This document shows, piece by piece, positions 52,947 to 61,634 of a stretch of DNA of 64,000 nt. The notes below the pieces were generated by a model. That model did no database searches, had not been told where the DNA came from, and saw only the letters and a list, made by a program, of their open reading frames with translations. The DNA comes from an uncultured delta proteobacterium (lineage in GTDB: Bacteria > Myxococcota > Myxococcia > Myxococcales > 40CM-4-68-19), in NCBI GenBank assembly GCA_903911145.1, contig CAIWCD010000030.1:62001-126000 (forward strand), given 5' to 3'. Each line of letters starts with the position of its first letter. Position 1 is the first letter of the stretch. Both the position numbers and the translations under genes were made by a program.

Positions 52947-55900
52947 AGATTGCGTGCCCTCACTGCCGCGCGGCGTTCGCGCTCGACGACAAGCGGGTGC
53001 CGCCGGCTGGTCTCTCGATCAAGTGCCCGAAGTGCAAGCAGCCGTTCGCGGTGAATCTGCCGAGGGCGGGTGAGGAGGGAAAGGTTGTCGAGGGGCGTGC
53101 GCTCGCGGTGCCGCTTCCTGGTTCTCCGCGCGCGTCGTCGCCCGGACTCCCTGCCGCGACGACCCGCGCCCCTGATGGTGGAGCGCCGAAGTTCGGCTCG
53201 GTGTCGCCGCGTCCGCGCGCAGTGCCGCTGCCTGGCGCCGATGGCTCGCGTGGTCCTGTGCCTGTCGTCACAAAGCCGACGTCGGTCCCCGCGATGCCTT
53301 CGGCTGCTGCGTCGTTCGACAGCGGCCAGCCAGCGGACAGCCTTGTGGTTCCGCTGCCCGGTGGAGCCTCCCGTCCGCCACCAGCGCGGACCGCAGCGCT
53401 TGAGCACGATCCGTTCGCGGGCATTGATCTCGACGTGCCTGACGAGGCGAGCCCTTCAGCTCCCGCGCCCGGCATGGAGCTGTCCGCACCCGCGCCGGCC
53501 CGCTCGTCGGGCGCGCTGGCATCCTCGCTGTTCTCCGATCCCTTTGGTGACCTCCCCGCGGCGCCGTCGGGGCGGCCCACCGCGGGGCCATTTGTCGCTG
53601 CCGCTCGCGACGACGCGACGCTCGACGATCTCTTTGCGATGCCCGCGCCTGCTGCAGAGTCGACACCTTCGGCGCCTGTCTTCGCGCCACCCCTCGAGGC
53701 CTCCGCGCCTGCTGTATCCGACGCGCCTTCTGCGGTCGCTGCGCCTGCCACGCCCGCCCTGGCAGATGGCGAAGATCCGTTCGGCCTCGACCTTCCTGTC
53801 TCTTCCGCGCCTGTGCAGTCCGCGGCCGCTGCGCCCACCTCGTCGACGCCTGCAGCTCCTGCGCTGTCGTCGCCTGAAGAGGCATTCGGTCTCGACTTCG
53901 ATTTCGTCGCTCCCCCGGCCGCGGCTGCAGCCGCTCTCCCGGAGACGAAGGCTGCCGCGCCTGTCTCCGCTCCACCGCCACCAGCGCGGCCCGCCCGCGT
54001 TCCTCCTGTGATGGCCCGCGCCGAAGCTCCCGCTGCGGCCGCCCCACGCGCCGGCCTCGACGCCAACGCCGAGACGTCCGAAGAGCCGCTCTTCGCGCCC
54101 CCCGCGCCGAGCATTTCCCGGCCTCCTCCTGCTGCTGCGCCTGAACCGAAGGAGCCGCTTGGCGCGCGGGCGAAGGAAGCGCTCAAGCCTGTTGCGGAAG
54201 TGCTGGCGAGCCTGCGCCACCGCCCGAAGCTGATCGTCTCCACGCTTGTGATTCTCGCGCTGTTGTCGGTGGTGGGACTCGGCGTGCACGCGCGCAGCAG
54301 CAGCGCGGGTCTCTTCTGGATGAATCTATGGACGCCCTCCGGCAAGCAGCACAGCGCTGCTGCGCACGAAGCGCTCACGCATGGCGAAGAGCAGCTCAAC
54401 GAGGGCAGCTTTGGCGTCGCGCGCGAAGCGATGGGCACAGCGGCGCGCACGCTCGCCACGCTCCCCGATGACGAGGAAGCGCGGTCCTTCTTTGTTCTCG
54501 CCGCGAGCGAGTTGAAGATCGGTTGGGGCGCGGGAGGCGGCGATTGGGATCAGGCCGCGCATCTGGCGAACCAGTTGGACGCCAAGCAGGCAACTGCGGC
54601 GCGCGCGCAGGGTGCCTACGCGCTGGCGGCGAATGATCTCGCCCGGGCCAAGCTCCTGCTCGCGCCACTCGGCGATGCGCCGAACGCGAATCCCGAAGCG
54701 GTCTGGCTCTATGCGCAGGCGCTTTGGCGAAGCAACGAAGCGGCGCACGCGGCGCAGGTGCTCGACAACGCACTCAAGACCCATGCGTCGGTGAAGTTGC
54801 TGCTCTTGCGCGGGCTCATTGAGAGCGCTCGCGGTAAGCCGGAGGCGGGAAAGTTCTTCGAACAAGCGCTCGCGACCGCTCCCACCGCGGGCCGCGTGCT
54901 CCTTGAGTCTGCCGATGTCAAGCTCAAGGCCGGCGAACTCGAGGCCGCAAGCGCGCTGCTCGATCGCGCGCTCACGCCCGATGTCCGCCACCAACTCGAT
55001 GCGACCGAAGAGGGCCGTGCCTCGTTGCTGCGGGCTCGCCTCTTCGTCCTGCAGCACCAGGCGAAGGAGGCCGAGGCGCAGTTTGATCGCGCGGTCATCC
55101 TCGACGTCAATTCGGCCGAGATTCATGTCGCATACGCGCTCTTCCGACTGCAGCGTCGCGAGTACGACAAGGCGGCCAAGCAGTTCGACGCGGCGTTCGC
55201 GATTGGCGGGCAGAGTCCCGACACGCTCGCGTCCGCGGCGCTGGCCTACCTCGGTGCGAGTCGCTATCTCGATGCGGACAAGCGTGTTCGTGATGGTCTC
55301 TCGAAGGACGCCAACAACGCGCGTCTCCACTTCGTCGCGGGCAAAGTGGCTGAGTCAATTGGCAAGGCAGACGAAGCGAACAAGGAGTACGAGCGCGCAC
55401 TTTCGATCAAGGCCGATCTGCCTGCCGCGTTGATCGCGGTTGCGCAGGCCGCGCTGGTGGCGGGCGACATCGACAAGGCGCGCGATCGTGCGACGAAGGC
55501 GGAGAAGGCCGATGTGGCCGACAAGAGCGCGCTCGATCTCGAAGGACTCGCGGAGCTGTGGCTCTCGCTGCACGAACCGGAGAAGGCGAAGACCAGTGCA
55601 GCGGCGGCGCACGCGATCGAGCCTGAGGATCCCTACGCGCAGTTCGTCCTCGGGCGCGCGCAGGCAGCGGTCGGCGATCTCCCTGCCGCGCGTGCGCTCT
55701 ACGAGCAGGCGCTCGCGCGCATCGATTCCGATCCGGCGATGCACTACGAGCTTGGCTCGCTGCTGCGGCGCCTGCACGATCTCCCGGCCGCGCGCAAAGA
55801 GCTGGAGAAGGCGGTGGCGCTCGATGCCAAGCCGTCGAACCTCCAGTCGCGTCTAGGTGCCGTGCTGGTTGAGCAGGGGGAGGCAGCGGCGGCTGAGCCG

Positions 55901-56623
55901 CATCTGCGCCAGGCGATCCTGAGCAACGATCACAACGCCGAGGCGCTCTACTTCCTCGGGCGGGCGCTGCTGCTCGGCAAGAAGCTCTCCGAGGCGATCG
56001 ACGTGCTCAAGCGTGCGATCGAGGCCGACCCGAGCGATGCGCAGTACGATTTCCATCTCGGCCTCGCCTACGAGGGCGGCGCGCAGCTCTCGGATGCGAC
56101 GGCGGCCTTCACGCAGGCCACCAAGAAGGATCCGAAGAGCGCCGAAGCCTGGGAGCATCTGGGCCTTGCGCTGGTGGCGCAGAACGCCTTCGATGATGCG
56201 CTCGAGGCCTATCGCAAGGCGGTCGCGCTCGAGCCGACACGCGCGCGATTCTGGGCGGAGATTGGCGATGCGCAGCAGCAGTCCAACGATCCCGACGCGG
56301 CGATCGAGAGCTTCCAGAAGAGCGTCAAGCTCGACATCACGCAGGCCGCGGTCTGGACCAAGCTGGGCCAGGCTTTCCGCGACAAGGGCTGCGCGACCTG
56401 CAAGGCGCACGCGATCGAGTCGCTCGTGCGTGCAACGCAGCTCGCGCCCAGCGACCCGACGGCGTTTCACGAGCTCGGCTACGTCTACAAAGATGATCGC
56501 AAGCGGCATGAAGCGATCGCGGCGTTCAAGCGCTACATCGAGCTCAAGCCCGATGCGTCCGACGCCGAGTCTGTGAAGGACGACATCTTCTATCTGCAGG
56601 AAGAGGGAAAGCGGACTCCGTGA
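52943..56623 (+). CDS. Zinc-ribbon, Pro/Ala-rich linker, one TM helix and large TPR domain
   Basis: The product has 1226 residues. Zinc ribbon (C5, C8, C28, C31; MKIACPHCRAAFALDDKRVP). A ~390-residue Pro/Ala/Ser-rich, disordered linker follows, then one membrane helix (~428-449, PKLIVSTLVILALLSVVGLG). The C-terminal ~750 residues are TPR units: AYALAANDLARAKLLLAPLG, AEVHVAYALFRLQRREYDKA-like, LFLGRALLLGKKLSEAIDVL, FHELGYVYKDDRKRHEAIAAF. A cytoplasmic zinc ribbon joined to a long TPR array on the other side of the membrane suggests a scaffold for an envelope machine. It is overlapped by the deacetylase gene (GTGA). Confidence 0.85.
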   Translation: MKIACPHCRAAFALDDKRVPPAGLSIKCPKCKQPFAVNLPRAGEEGKVVEGRALAVPLPGSPRASSPGLPAATTRAPDGGAPKFGSVSPRPRAVPLPGADGSRGPVPVVTKPTSVPAMPSAAASFDSGQPADSLVVPLPGGASRPPPARTAALEHDPFAGIDLDVPDEASPSAPAPGMELSAPAPARSSGALASSLFSDPFGDLPAAPSGRPTAGPFVAAARDDATLDDLFAMPAPAAESTPSAPVFAPPLEASAPAVSDAPSAVAAPATPALADGEDPFGLDLPVSSAPVQSAAAAPTSSTPAAPALSSPEEAFGLDFDFVAPPAAAAAALPETKAAAPVSAPPPPARPARVPPVMARAEAPAAAAPRAGLDANAETSEEPLFAPPAPSISRPPPAAAPEPKEPLGARAKEALKPVAEVLASLRHRPKLIVSTLVILALLSVVGLGVHARSSSAGLFWMNLWTPSGKQHSAAAHEALTHGEEQLNEGSFGVAREAMGTAARTLATLPDDEEARSFFVLAASELKIGWGAGGGDWDQAAHLANQLDAKQATAARAQGAYALAANDLARAKLLLAPLGDAPNANPEAVWLYAQALWRSNEAAHAAQVLDNALKTHASVKLLLLRGLIESARGKPEAGKFFEQALATAPTAGRVLLESADVKLKAGELEAASALLDRALTPDVRHQLDATEEGRASLLRARLFVLQHQAKEAEAQFDRAVILDVNSAEIHVAYALFRLQRREYDKAAKQFDAAFAIGGQSPDTLASAALAYLGASRYLDADKRVRDGLSKDANNARLHFVAGKVAESIGKADEANKEYERALSIKADLPAALIAVAQAALVAGDIDKARDRATKAEKADVADKSALDLEGLAELWLSLHEPEKAKTSAAAAHAIEPEDPYAQFVLGRAQAAVGDLPAARALYEQALARIDSDPAMHYELGSLLRRLHDLPAARKELEKAVALDAKPSNLQSRLGAVLVEQGEAAAAEPHLRQAILSNDHNAEALYFLGRALLLGKKLSEAIDVLKRAIEADPSDAQYDFHLGLAYEGGAQLSDATAAFTQATKKDPKSAEAWEHLGLALVAQNAFDDALEAYRKAVALEPTRARFWAEIGDAQQQSNDPDAAIESFQKSVKLDITQAAVWTKLGQAFRDKGCATCKAHAIESLVRATQLAPSDPTAFHELGYVYKDDRKRHEAIAAFKRYIELKPDASDAESVKDDIFYLQEEGKRTP

Positions 56624-57585
56624 ACGACGAGGCGCTCTTCTCCGTCTCGGTCGATCTCGATGGGCTCGGCTGCTACGCGGCGATCCACGGGCTGGCGCCG
56701 GAGAGTCTCGGCGAGCGCTCTCTGCGCGCGGTGCCTGAGGTGGCGCTGCGGCGCTTGTGCGAATGTTTTGAACGACAGGGAGTGCGCGCGACGTTCTTCG
56801 CCATCGGGAACGAGCTGGTGATTCCGGGCGCCTCGTCGTCCCTGTCGCGAGCCGCGCAGGCGGGACACGAGATCGCTTCGCATTCGTTTGCGCACGACTA
56901 CGCGCTCTCCCGCCATTCACAGAGCGAGATCGAGCGGGATCTCGCGCAGGCTGAAGCGGCGATCGAAGCGGCAGTGGGCCAGAAGCCTCGAGGGTTTCGC
57001 GCGCCGGGCTATACGCTCTCACCCGCTCTGCTGGCTGCTTTGCGCGCGCGGGGCTACGCCTACGACAGCTCGCTGTTGCCGTCGCCTCCGTACTATCTCG
57101 CCAAGGCTCTCGCGATCGGGCTGCACGCGCTCACTCGCAAACCGAGCCAGAGCATCCTCGGCGGAGTCGGGCAGCTCTTTGCGCCGCGCGGGGCGCATCT
57201 GCGTTCTGGTTTGCGCGAACTCCCCGTGGGCTGCTTGCCGCTGTCGAGATTTCCCGTCATCGGCACGGTCGTCGTCGGCGTCGCCGAGCCGCTCGCGGCG
57301 TGGCTCTCTGCCCGGGCCTTCGCGCGCTCGAGGGAAGATGCTTTGCATACCAAGCATTTCAATCTGGAGCTGCACGGCATCGACGCGCTCGACGACAGCG
57401 ACGCGGGTTCGCCTGCGCTCGCGCGTCTGCAACCCGGACTTCGCGTGCCGGCGACTGTGAAACTGCGGCGGCTCGAGGCGCTCCTCGGCCGATTGCGGAC
57501 GCTCGGCGCAAGTTGCACTCTCGAGAATGCAGCGACGCGCCTGTTCTCGACGGGCGCGCCAATGGAGCAGGGGACGGCACGATGA
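56620..57585 (+). CDS. NodB-type polysaccharide deacetylase
   Basis: GTG 56620 overlaps the previous stop; 321 residues. NodB signature: FSVSVDLDGLGCY (Asp pair), HEIASHSFAHDYALSRHS (His pair, metal), GFRAPGYTLSPALL (Arg). The family removes acetyl groups from N-acetylhexosamine polymers, chitin or peptidoglycan. The closest relations are cell-wall or exopolysaccharide deacetylases without a signal peptide; a cytoplasmic location or anchoring through neighbours is therefore possible. Its stop overlaps the next ATG (ATGA). In the operon it may modify a polymer assembled with the TPR scaffold. Confidence 0.85.
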   Translation: MNDEALFSVSVDLDGLGCYAAIHGLAPESLGERSLRAVPEVALRRLCECFERQGVRATFFAIGNELVIPGASSSLSRAAQAGHEIASHSFAHDYALSRHSQSEIERDLAQAEAAIEAAVGQKPRGFRAPGYTLSPALLAALRARGYAYDSSLLPSPPYYLAKALAIGLHALTRKPSQSILGGVGQLFAPRGAHLRSGLRELPVGCLPLSRFPVIGTVVVGVAEPLAAWLSARAFARSREDALHTKHFNLELHGIDALDDSDAGSPALARLQPGLRVPATVKLRRLEALLGRLRTLGASCTLENAATRLFSTGAPMEQGTAR

Positions 57586-58505
57586 TTCGACCTGAACTGA
57601 TCGACGCGGCACCGACCTCGAATCGCGCGCGACCGCTCCTGGTGCGCATCTCCGCGATCGCGAAGATCTCGATTGCTGCGCTGCTCCTGGCGGCCGGCCC
57701 GCGGAGTGTGCGCGCGCAGGGCGTGCCGGTCGCGCCCCCGTCTCTGATCGTCGCGGCGCCTGCGCCCGTGAAGCCAGCCCCGACTCCTGCTCCCGCGACC
57801 GCAACGCCCGCGCCCGCGACGACGAGCTCTGCTGCGACGACGACTGCTCCTGCGGCGGCGACTGCGCCGGCCAGGCCTGCCGCAGTGAGCCCGGCGCCGG
57901 CACCCGTACCCTCCGAACCCGCGCAGGCAGAGTCTGGACCGGGTTGGCCGGACAGCGTCGCGTGGAGTGGTCCTTCGCGTTCATTCGAGGCCGCGTTCCG
58001 CCTCGGCGTTTCTGTCGCGACCATCCAGGTCGACGGCGCTGGAGCCACCGGCGTTCTCCTCGGCGGCTCGCTCGCGTATCGGCAAGGCTACTTCGTGGTC
58101 GGCGCGCTCTTCGACGGCGATCCCAGCTTCGATCAAGGCGGCTCGACAGGTGCGGAGACGAGGAGCGGCTGGCACCTCGGCGCATTCGTCGGGCCGTCGC
58201 TTCCTCTCTCGAGCAACGTCCGACTCGATCTCGCCGGCGAAGTCGGCGTGCACCAGTTGTCCGACTCGATCAATCTCCCGAGCTCGCTCTATTCGACGAG
58301 CGCGTCGCTGCCATACTTCGGTGTTCGTCCGTCCGTCTCCGTCCAGTTCGGCAGCGGTCGTTATGCAGGCGCGGTCGGCGCGGCGCTCTTCTGGCGCGTG
58401 GACGTCGGCCAGAAGCAGCCGAACAACCTTCCCGACGACGGCGGCCACCAACTCGGCGCCGAGCTCTTTCTCGCTCTGCGGGTCGGCATCCTGGGCGGCA
58501 AGTAA
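57582..58505 (+). CDS. Outer-membrane beta-barrel-like protein
   Basis: It starts at ATG 57582, overlapping the deacetylase stop; 307 residues. Signal peptide ISAIAKISIAALLLAAGPRSVRAQG, a Pro/Ala/Thr-rich linker (~50-110), then ~180 residues of alternating hydrophobic/polar strands (AAFRLGVSVATIQVDGAGAT, GYFVVGALFDGDPSF, LDLAGEVGVHQLSDS, ELFLALRVGILGGK) as in small OMPs. Perhaps a pore for polysaccharide or a structural OMP. It is the last gene of the operon. Confidence 0.72.
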   Translation: MIRPELIDAAPTSNRARPLLVRISAIAKISIAALLLAAGPRSVRAQGVPVAPPSLIVAAPAPVKPAPTPAPATATPAPATTSSAATTTAPAAATAPARPAAVSPAPAPVPSEPAQAESGPGWPDSVAWSGPSRSFEAAFRLGVSVATIQVDGAGATGVLLGGSLAYRQGYFVVGALFDGDPSFDQGGSTGAETRSGWHLGAFVGPSLPLSSNVRLDLAGEVGVHQLSDSINLPSSLYSTSASLPYFGVRPSVSVQFGSGRYAGAVGAALFWRVDVGQKQPNNLPDDGGHQLGAELFLALRVGILGGK

Positions 58506-58565
58506 TGGGCACGCTTGCGAGGCGTGCGGTTGCGCTTGGCGTGGCTCCGCGCTAGGTCCGGCACC

Positions 58566-59477
58566 ATGCCTCCCGCCTCTCGCGCCACTGTGGAATCGAC
58601 CGCGCTCGCCAAGTTCGACGACCGCCCGCGCGGACTCTTCGGCCGCGTGCGCGCGTCGATGGAGAAGTGGACGGTCAAGCTCGGTGGCCCCGACATGGAG
58701 GCGCGCCTCGCTCGCTTGATCGCGCCGCAGAACGAGTACGGCGTCGATCCGTTCGGGCTCGACCTCGAATTCGCCAAGGCCGCGATGGCGCCCGCGCTCT
58801 GGCTCTACAAGAACTACTTCCGCGTCGAGACGCACGGCATCGAGAAGGTTCCCGACGGCCGTGTGCTGCTCATCTCCAATCACTCCGGGCAGCTCCCGCT
58901 CGACGGCGCGATGATCGGCTGCGCGATGATCTGCGAGGCCGAGCCGCCGCGCGTGGCAAGAGCGATGCTCGAGAAGTGGGCTCCGACGCTGCCGTTCGTC
59001 GCGCCGTTTTTCGCGCGCATGGGCCAGGTGGTCGGTACTCCCGAGAACTGCCGCCGGCTGCTCGCGGCGGGCGAGACGATCACCGTCTTCCCCGAGGGCG
59101 TGCGCGGGCTCAACAAGACCTACGATAAGAGCTACCAACTCCAGGAGTTCGGTCTGGGCTTCATGCGGCTCGCGCTCGAGACGGGCACGCCGATCGTTCC
59201 CGTCGCGGTGGTCGGTGCAGAGGAGCAGTCGCCCGCGCTCGTCGATCTCAAGGCCGCCGCAAAGATGTTCGGCCTGCCCGCGCTGCCGCTGACGCCGACG
59301 CTGATCCCCTTTCCGATGCCGGTGAAGTACCACCTGCACTTCGGCGCGCCGATGCGCTTTTCCGGAAATCCCGACGACGAGGACGCGGAGCTTGAGCGCA
59401 AGGTGCGCGAGGTGAAACAGGCGATCCAGGCGATGGTCGACGCCGGCCGCGTCTCGCGCAAGAGCATCTTCTTCTAG
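58566..59477 (+). CDS. PlsC-like lysophospholipid acyltransferase
   Basis: It starts at ATG 58566; 303 residues. LPLAT features: HSGQLPLDG, whose H and D are separated by six residues rather than the standard four, then VFPEGVRGLNK (EGxR motif) and GTPIVPVAVVGAEEQSP. It transfers acyl groups to glycerol-phosphate or a related lipid. The epimerase-like gene starts 73 bases downstream; this pairing resembles M. tuberculosis Rv0501-Rv0502, but that is from memory. There is an AT-rich repeat just after the stop. Confidence 0.82.
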   Translation: MPPASRATVESTALAKFDDRPRGLFGRVRASMEKWTVKLGGPDMEARLARLIAPQNEYGVDPFGLDLEFAKAAMAPALWLYKNYFRVETHGIEKVPDGRVLLISNHSGQLPLDGAMIGCAMICEAEPPRVARAMLEKWAPTLPFVAPFFARMGQVVGTPENCRRLLAAGETITVFPEGVRGLNKTYDKSYQLQEFGLGFMRLALETGTPIVPVAVVGAEEQSPALVDLKAAAKMFGLPALPLTPTLIPFPMPVKYHLHFGAPMRFSGNPDDEDAELERKVREVKQAIQAMVDAGRVSRKSIFF

Positions 59478-59487
59478 TCGAGATCTG

Positions 59488-59532
59488 TTGAGTGCCAATT
59501 GTTGGCATAGCAATCATTGGTGTAGCAACGAT
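59488..59532. repeat. Degenerate 15-bp repeats upstream of the epimerase-like gene
   Basis: Three 15-bp units: TTGAGTGCCAATTGT, TGGCATAGCAATCAT and TGGTGTAGCAACGAT share positions T-x-G-x-x-T-[AG]-[GC]-C-A-A. They include the palindrome TGCCAATTGTTGGCA. A similar first unit begins after rnhB at 51554. An AT-rich block between co-oriented genes, possibly regulatory. Confidence 0.4.
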
Positions 59533-59550
59533 CTCTTGTGGGGCTTGAAC

Positions 59551-60483
59551 ATGGCTCGCGACGCAGTGCTGATCACCGGGATCTCCGGCAACCTCGGGCG
59601 CACGTTGGTGAAGCGGCTGCACCGCGAGGTGCGCGTGATCGGTCTCGACCGCCGTCCGTTCCCGGGCCGCCCGAAAGATGTCGAGGTGCACCAGCTCGAC
59701 ATCCGCAAGAAGAAGGTCGAGGACATCTTCCGCCGCGGTGATGTGGAGGCGCTCATCCACATGGCGATCATCCACGATCCACGCCTGCCGCAGGCTGAGC
59801 ACCACTCGTTCAACGTCCTCGGCACCAAGGCGGTCTTGAGCTTCGCGGCCAAGTACGGCGTGAAGAAGGTGATCGTTCTCTCCTCGACGAACATCTACGG
59901 ACCGTCGCCGGACAACGACAATTTTCTCACCGAGGACGCGCCGCTCCTCGGTTCGCAGCGCTTCGCCGACATCCGCGATCTGATCGAAGTCGACATGTTC
60001 GCGCAGCAGTTCATGTGGAAGCACCCCGAGGTCGACACGGTGATTCTGCGCCCCGCGCACATCGTGGGGCCGAACGTGAAGAACGCGCCGAGCAACTATC
60101 TGCGGCTGCCGCGCCCGTGGACGCTCGCCGGATTCGACCCGATGGTGCAGCTCATCCACGAGGACGATCTCGCGCTCTCGATGCAGTGCGCGCTCAAGCC
60201 GGGTGCGCGCGGCATCTACAACATCGTCGGTCCGGGCGAGCTGCCGCTTTCGTCGATTCTGCGCGAGCTCGATCGCGCGCCGATCCCGGTGCCGCACTTT
60301 CTCGCCAAGCCGCTGCTGACGCGGATGTGGACCTCGCACCTGACCGGCTTTCCGCCGCCCGAGCTCGACCACCTGCAGTTCCTCTGCACCGTCGACGGCA
60401 GCAAGGCGGAACGCGAACTCGGCTACCGCGCCGAACGCACACTGCGCGAAACGATCCGCAGCGTCCTCGGCCCAAACGCCTGA
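59551..60483 (+). CDS. Extended SDR / NAD-dependent epimerase-like protein lacking the usual YxxxK
   Basis: It starts at ATG 59551 (MARDAVLITG); 310 residues. Rossmann nucleotide motif GISGNLG at ~12. Family blocks: VHQLDIRKKKVEDIF, ALIHMAIIHDP, VLSSTNIYGPS with the Ser-Thr, and RPAHIVGPNVKN. The catalytic Tyr-x-x-x-Lys of extended SDRs is not found at the expected place; the region reads RFADIRDLIEVDMFAQQ. So it may bind NAD without epimerase chemistry, or use other residues. It follows the acyltransferase gene on the same strand and may modify the lipid head group. Confidence 0.78.
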   Translation: MARDAVLITGISGNLGRTLVKRLHREVRVIGLDRRPFPGRPKDVEVHQLDIRKKKVEDIFRRGDVEALIHMAIIHDPRLPQAEHHSFNVLGTKAVLSFAAKYGVKKVIVLSSTNIYGPSPDNDNFLTEDAPLLGSQRFADIRDLIEVDMFAQQFMWKHPEVDTVILRPAHIVGPNVKNAPSNYLRLPRPWTLAGFDPMVQLIHEDDLALSMQCALKPGARGIYNIVGPGELPLSSILRELDRAPIPVPHFLAKPLLTRMWTSHLTGFPPPELDHLQFLCTVDGSKAERELGYRAERTLRETIRSVLGPNA

Positions 60484-60544
60484 CGCTCTCGAATTGATTT
60501 TGTCCGCTGCCCCGCGGCGTCGCCTGCCTGTTAGGATCACCCGC

Positions 60545-61588
60545 GTGGCGGACTCAGCGATCATTCTCGAAGCACCCCATGTGAATCTGCGGCTCGCTGT
60601 CTGCACGGCGCGGCGCCTCTCGCAGGAGGCGGCACTGCGGCACCAGCTCGCCGATGGGAGCGCGGCGGTGTTGGCGCAGGCGCTCTCCGGGGCGCTTCTT
60701 CTGGCGGCAACCGATCGGGCTGAAGACGCACTGGGTGCGCGTGTCGATGTGCAGCTCGACTGCGAAGGGCCGCTGCGTGGGCTGCTGGTCGACGCGGATG
60801 GAAATGGTGCGGTGCGGGGCCTTGTGCGGGTGAACGGTCTCGATCGCGCAGGACAGCGTGTGGACGCGCAGAGTTCGCGCGGCGCATCGGCCGAGCGTGA
60901 AGGAGAGCCGGTGCGCGAGGGACCGTTCGCGGGGGCGAGCGCCGGCGCTGCACTGCAGTTCCAGCCGCCTCGGCCGATGGCACGTTTCGATGCGGCCGCT
61001 CTCCTCGGTGCCGCCGGAGATCGCCGCGCGGGCTCTCTCTCGGTGCTGCGCGCTGCGGTGGGTACCGAAGCGGTGCATCGCGCGCACGTCCCGTTCTCGG
61101 GTTCCGATCTTGGCGCAGGGCTCTCCGCGTTTCTGCGCACCGAGCGACGGCTCGCGGGCGCGCTCGCGCTCGAGGTGCTCTTCCTTCCGCACGAGCCGCT
61201 CGCAGCCGTCGCCGGTGTACTGCTCTTACCGACGCAGGAAGACCAGCGCGACGAGGTGGCCGCAATCGGGGAGCGTCTGCGCGCGGGGGAGCTGCACCGC
61301 CAGCTGCTCGCGGTGGAGGCCGAGGCGCCGGGGAATGCCCACGCACTCGCCAATCATCTCGCGCGCGAACTCGCGCTCGGACCGGTGCGCATCGAGAGTG
61401 AGCTGCGTCCGCGCTTCGCCTGCCGCTGCTCCAGGGAGCGCGTCGTGCGCGCGCTGCAGACGCTGGGCGTGGCCGAGTTGCGCGACATGGCCGACAAGGA
61501 TGGAGGCGCAGAGGCGACGTGCGACTTCTGCGCGGAGACGTATCGCATCGGCGCCGCCGAACTTCTCGAGATGGCGGCCGAGCAGTAG
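60545..61588 (+). CDS. hslO: Hsp33-type redox-regulated chaperone
   Basis: It starts at GTG 60545 with AGGA upstream; 347 residues. The N-terminal domain is an Hsp33 fold (ALRHQLADGSAAVLAQAL, GARVDVQLDCEGPLRGLLVDADG). The C-terminal zinc switch is complete: CRC then a 30-residue spacer and CDFC (CxC-X30-CxxC). Oxidation of these four Cys releases zinc and activates holdase function against unfolded proteins. It is longer than E. coli Hsp33 (~292) in the middle domain. It is the last gene before the Cys-rich lipoprotein. Confidence 0.9.
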   Translation: MADSAIILEAPHVNLRLAVCTARRLSQEAALRHQLADGSAAVLAQALSGALLLAATDRAEDALGARVDVQLDCEGPLRGLLVDADGNGAVRGLVRVNGLDRAGQRVDAQSSRGASAEREGEPVREGPFAGASAGAALQFQPPRPMARFDAAALLGAAGDRRAGSLSVLRAAVGTEAVHRAHVPFSGSDLGAGLSAFLRTERRLAGALALEVLFLPHEPLAAVAGVLLLPTQEDQRDEVAAIGERLRAGELHRQLLAVEAEAPGNAHALANHLARELALGPVRIESELRPRFACRCSRERVVRALQTLGVAELRDMADKDGGAEATCDFCAETYRIGAAELLEMAAEQ

Positions 61589-61634
61589 TACACGTCGCTT
61601 GCTCAAATTCTGGATCCCCGCTCAGCATGCGCTT

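Noticed and set aside
59248-61353. Minus-strand open frame of 701 codons
   Set aside because: Opposite to the epimerase-like gene and hslO; low-complexity Ala/Arg/Ser content.
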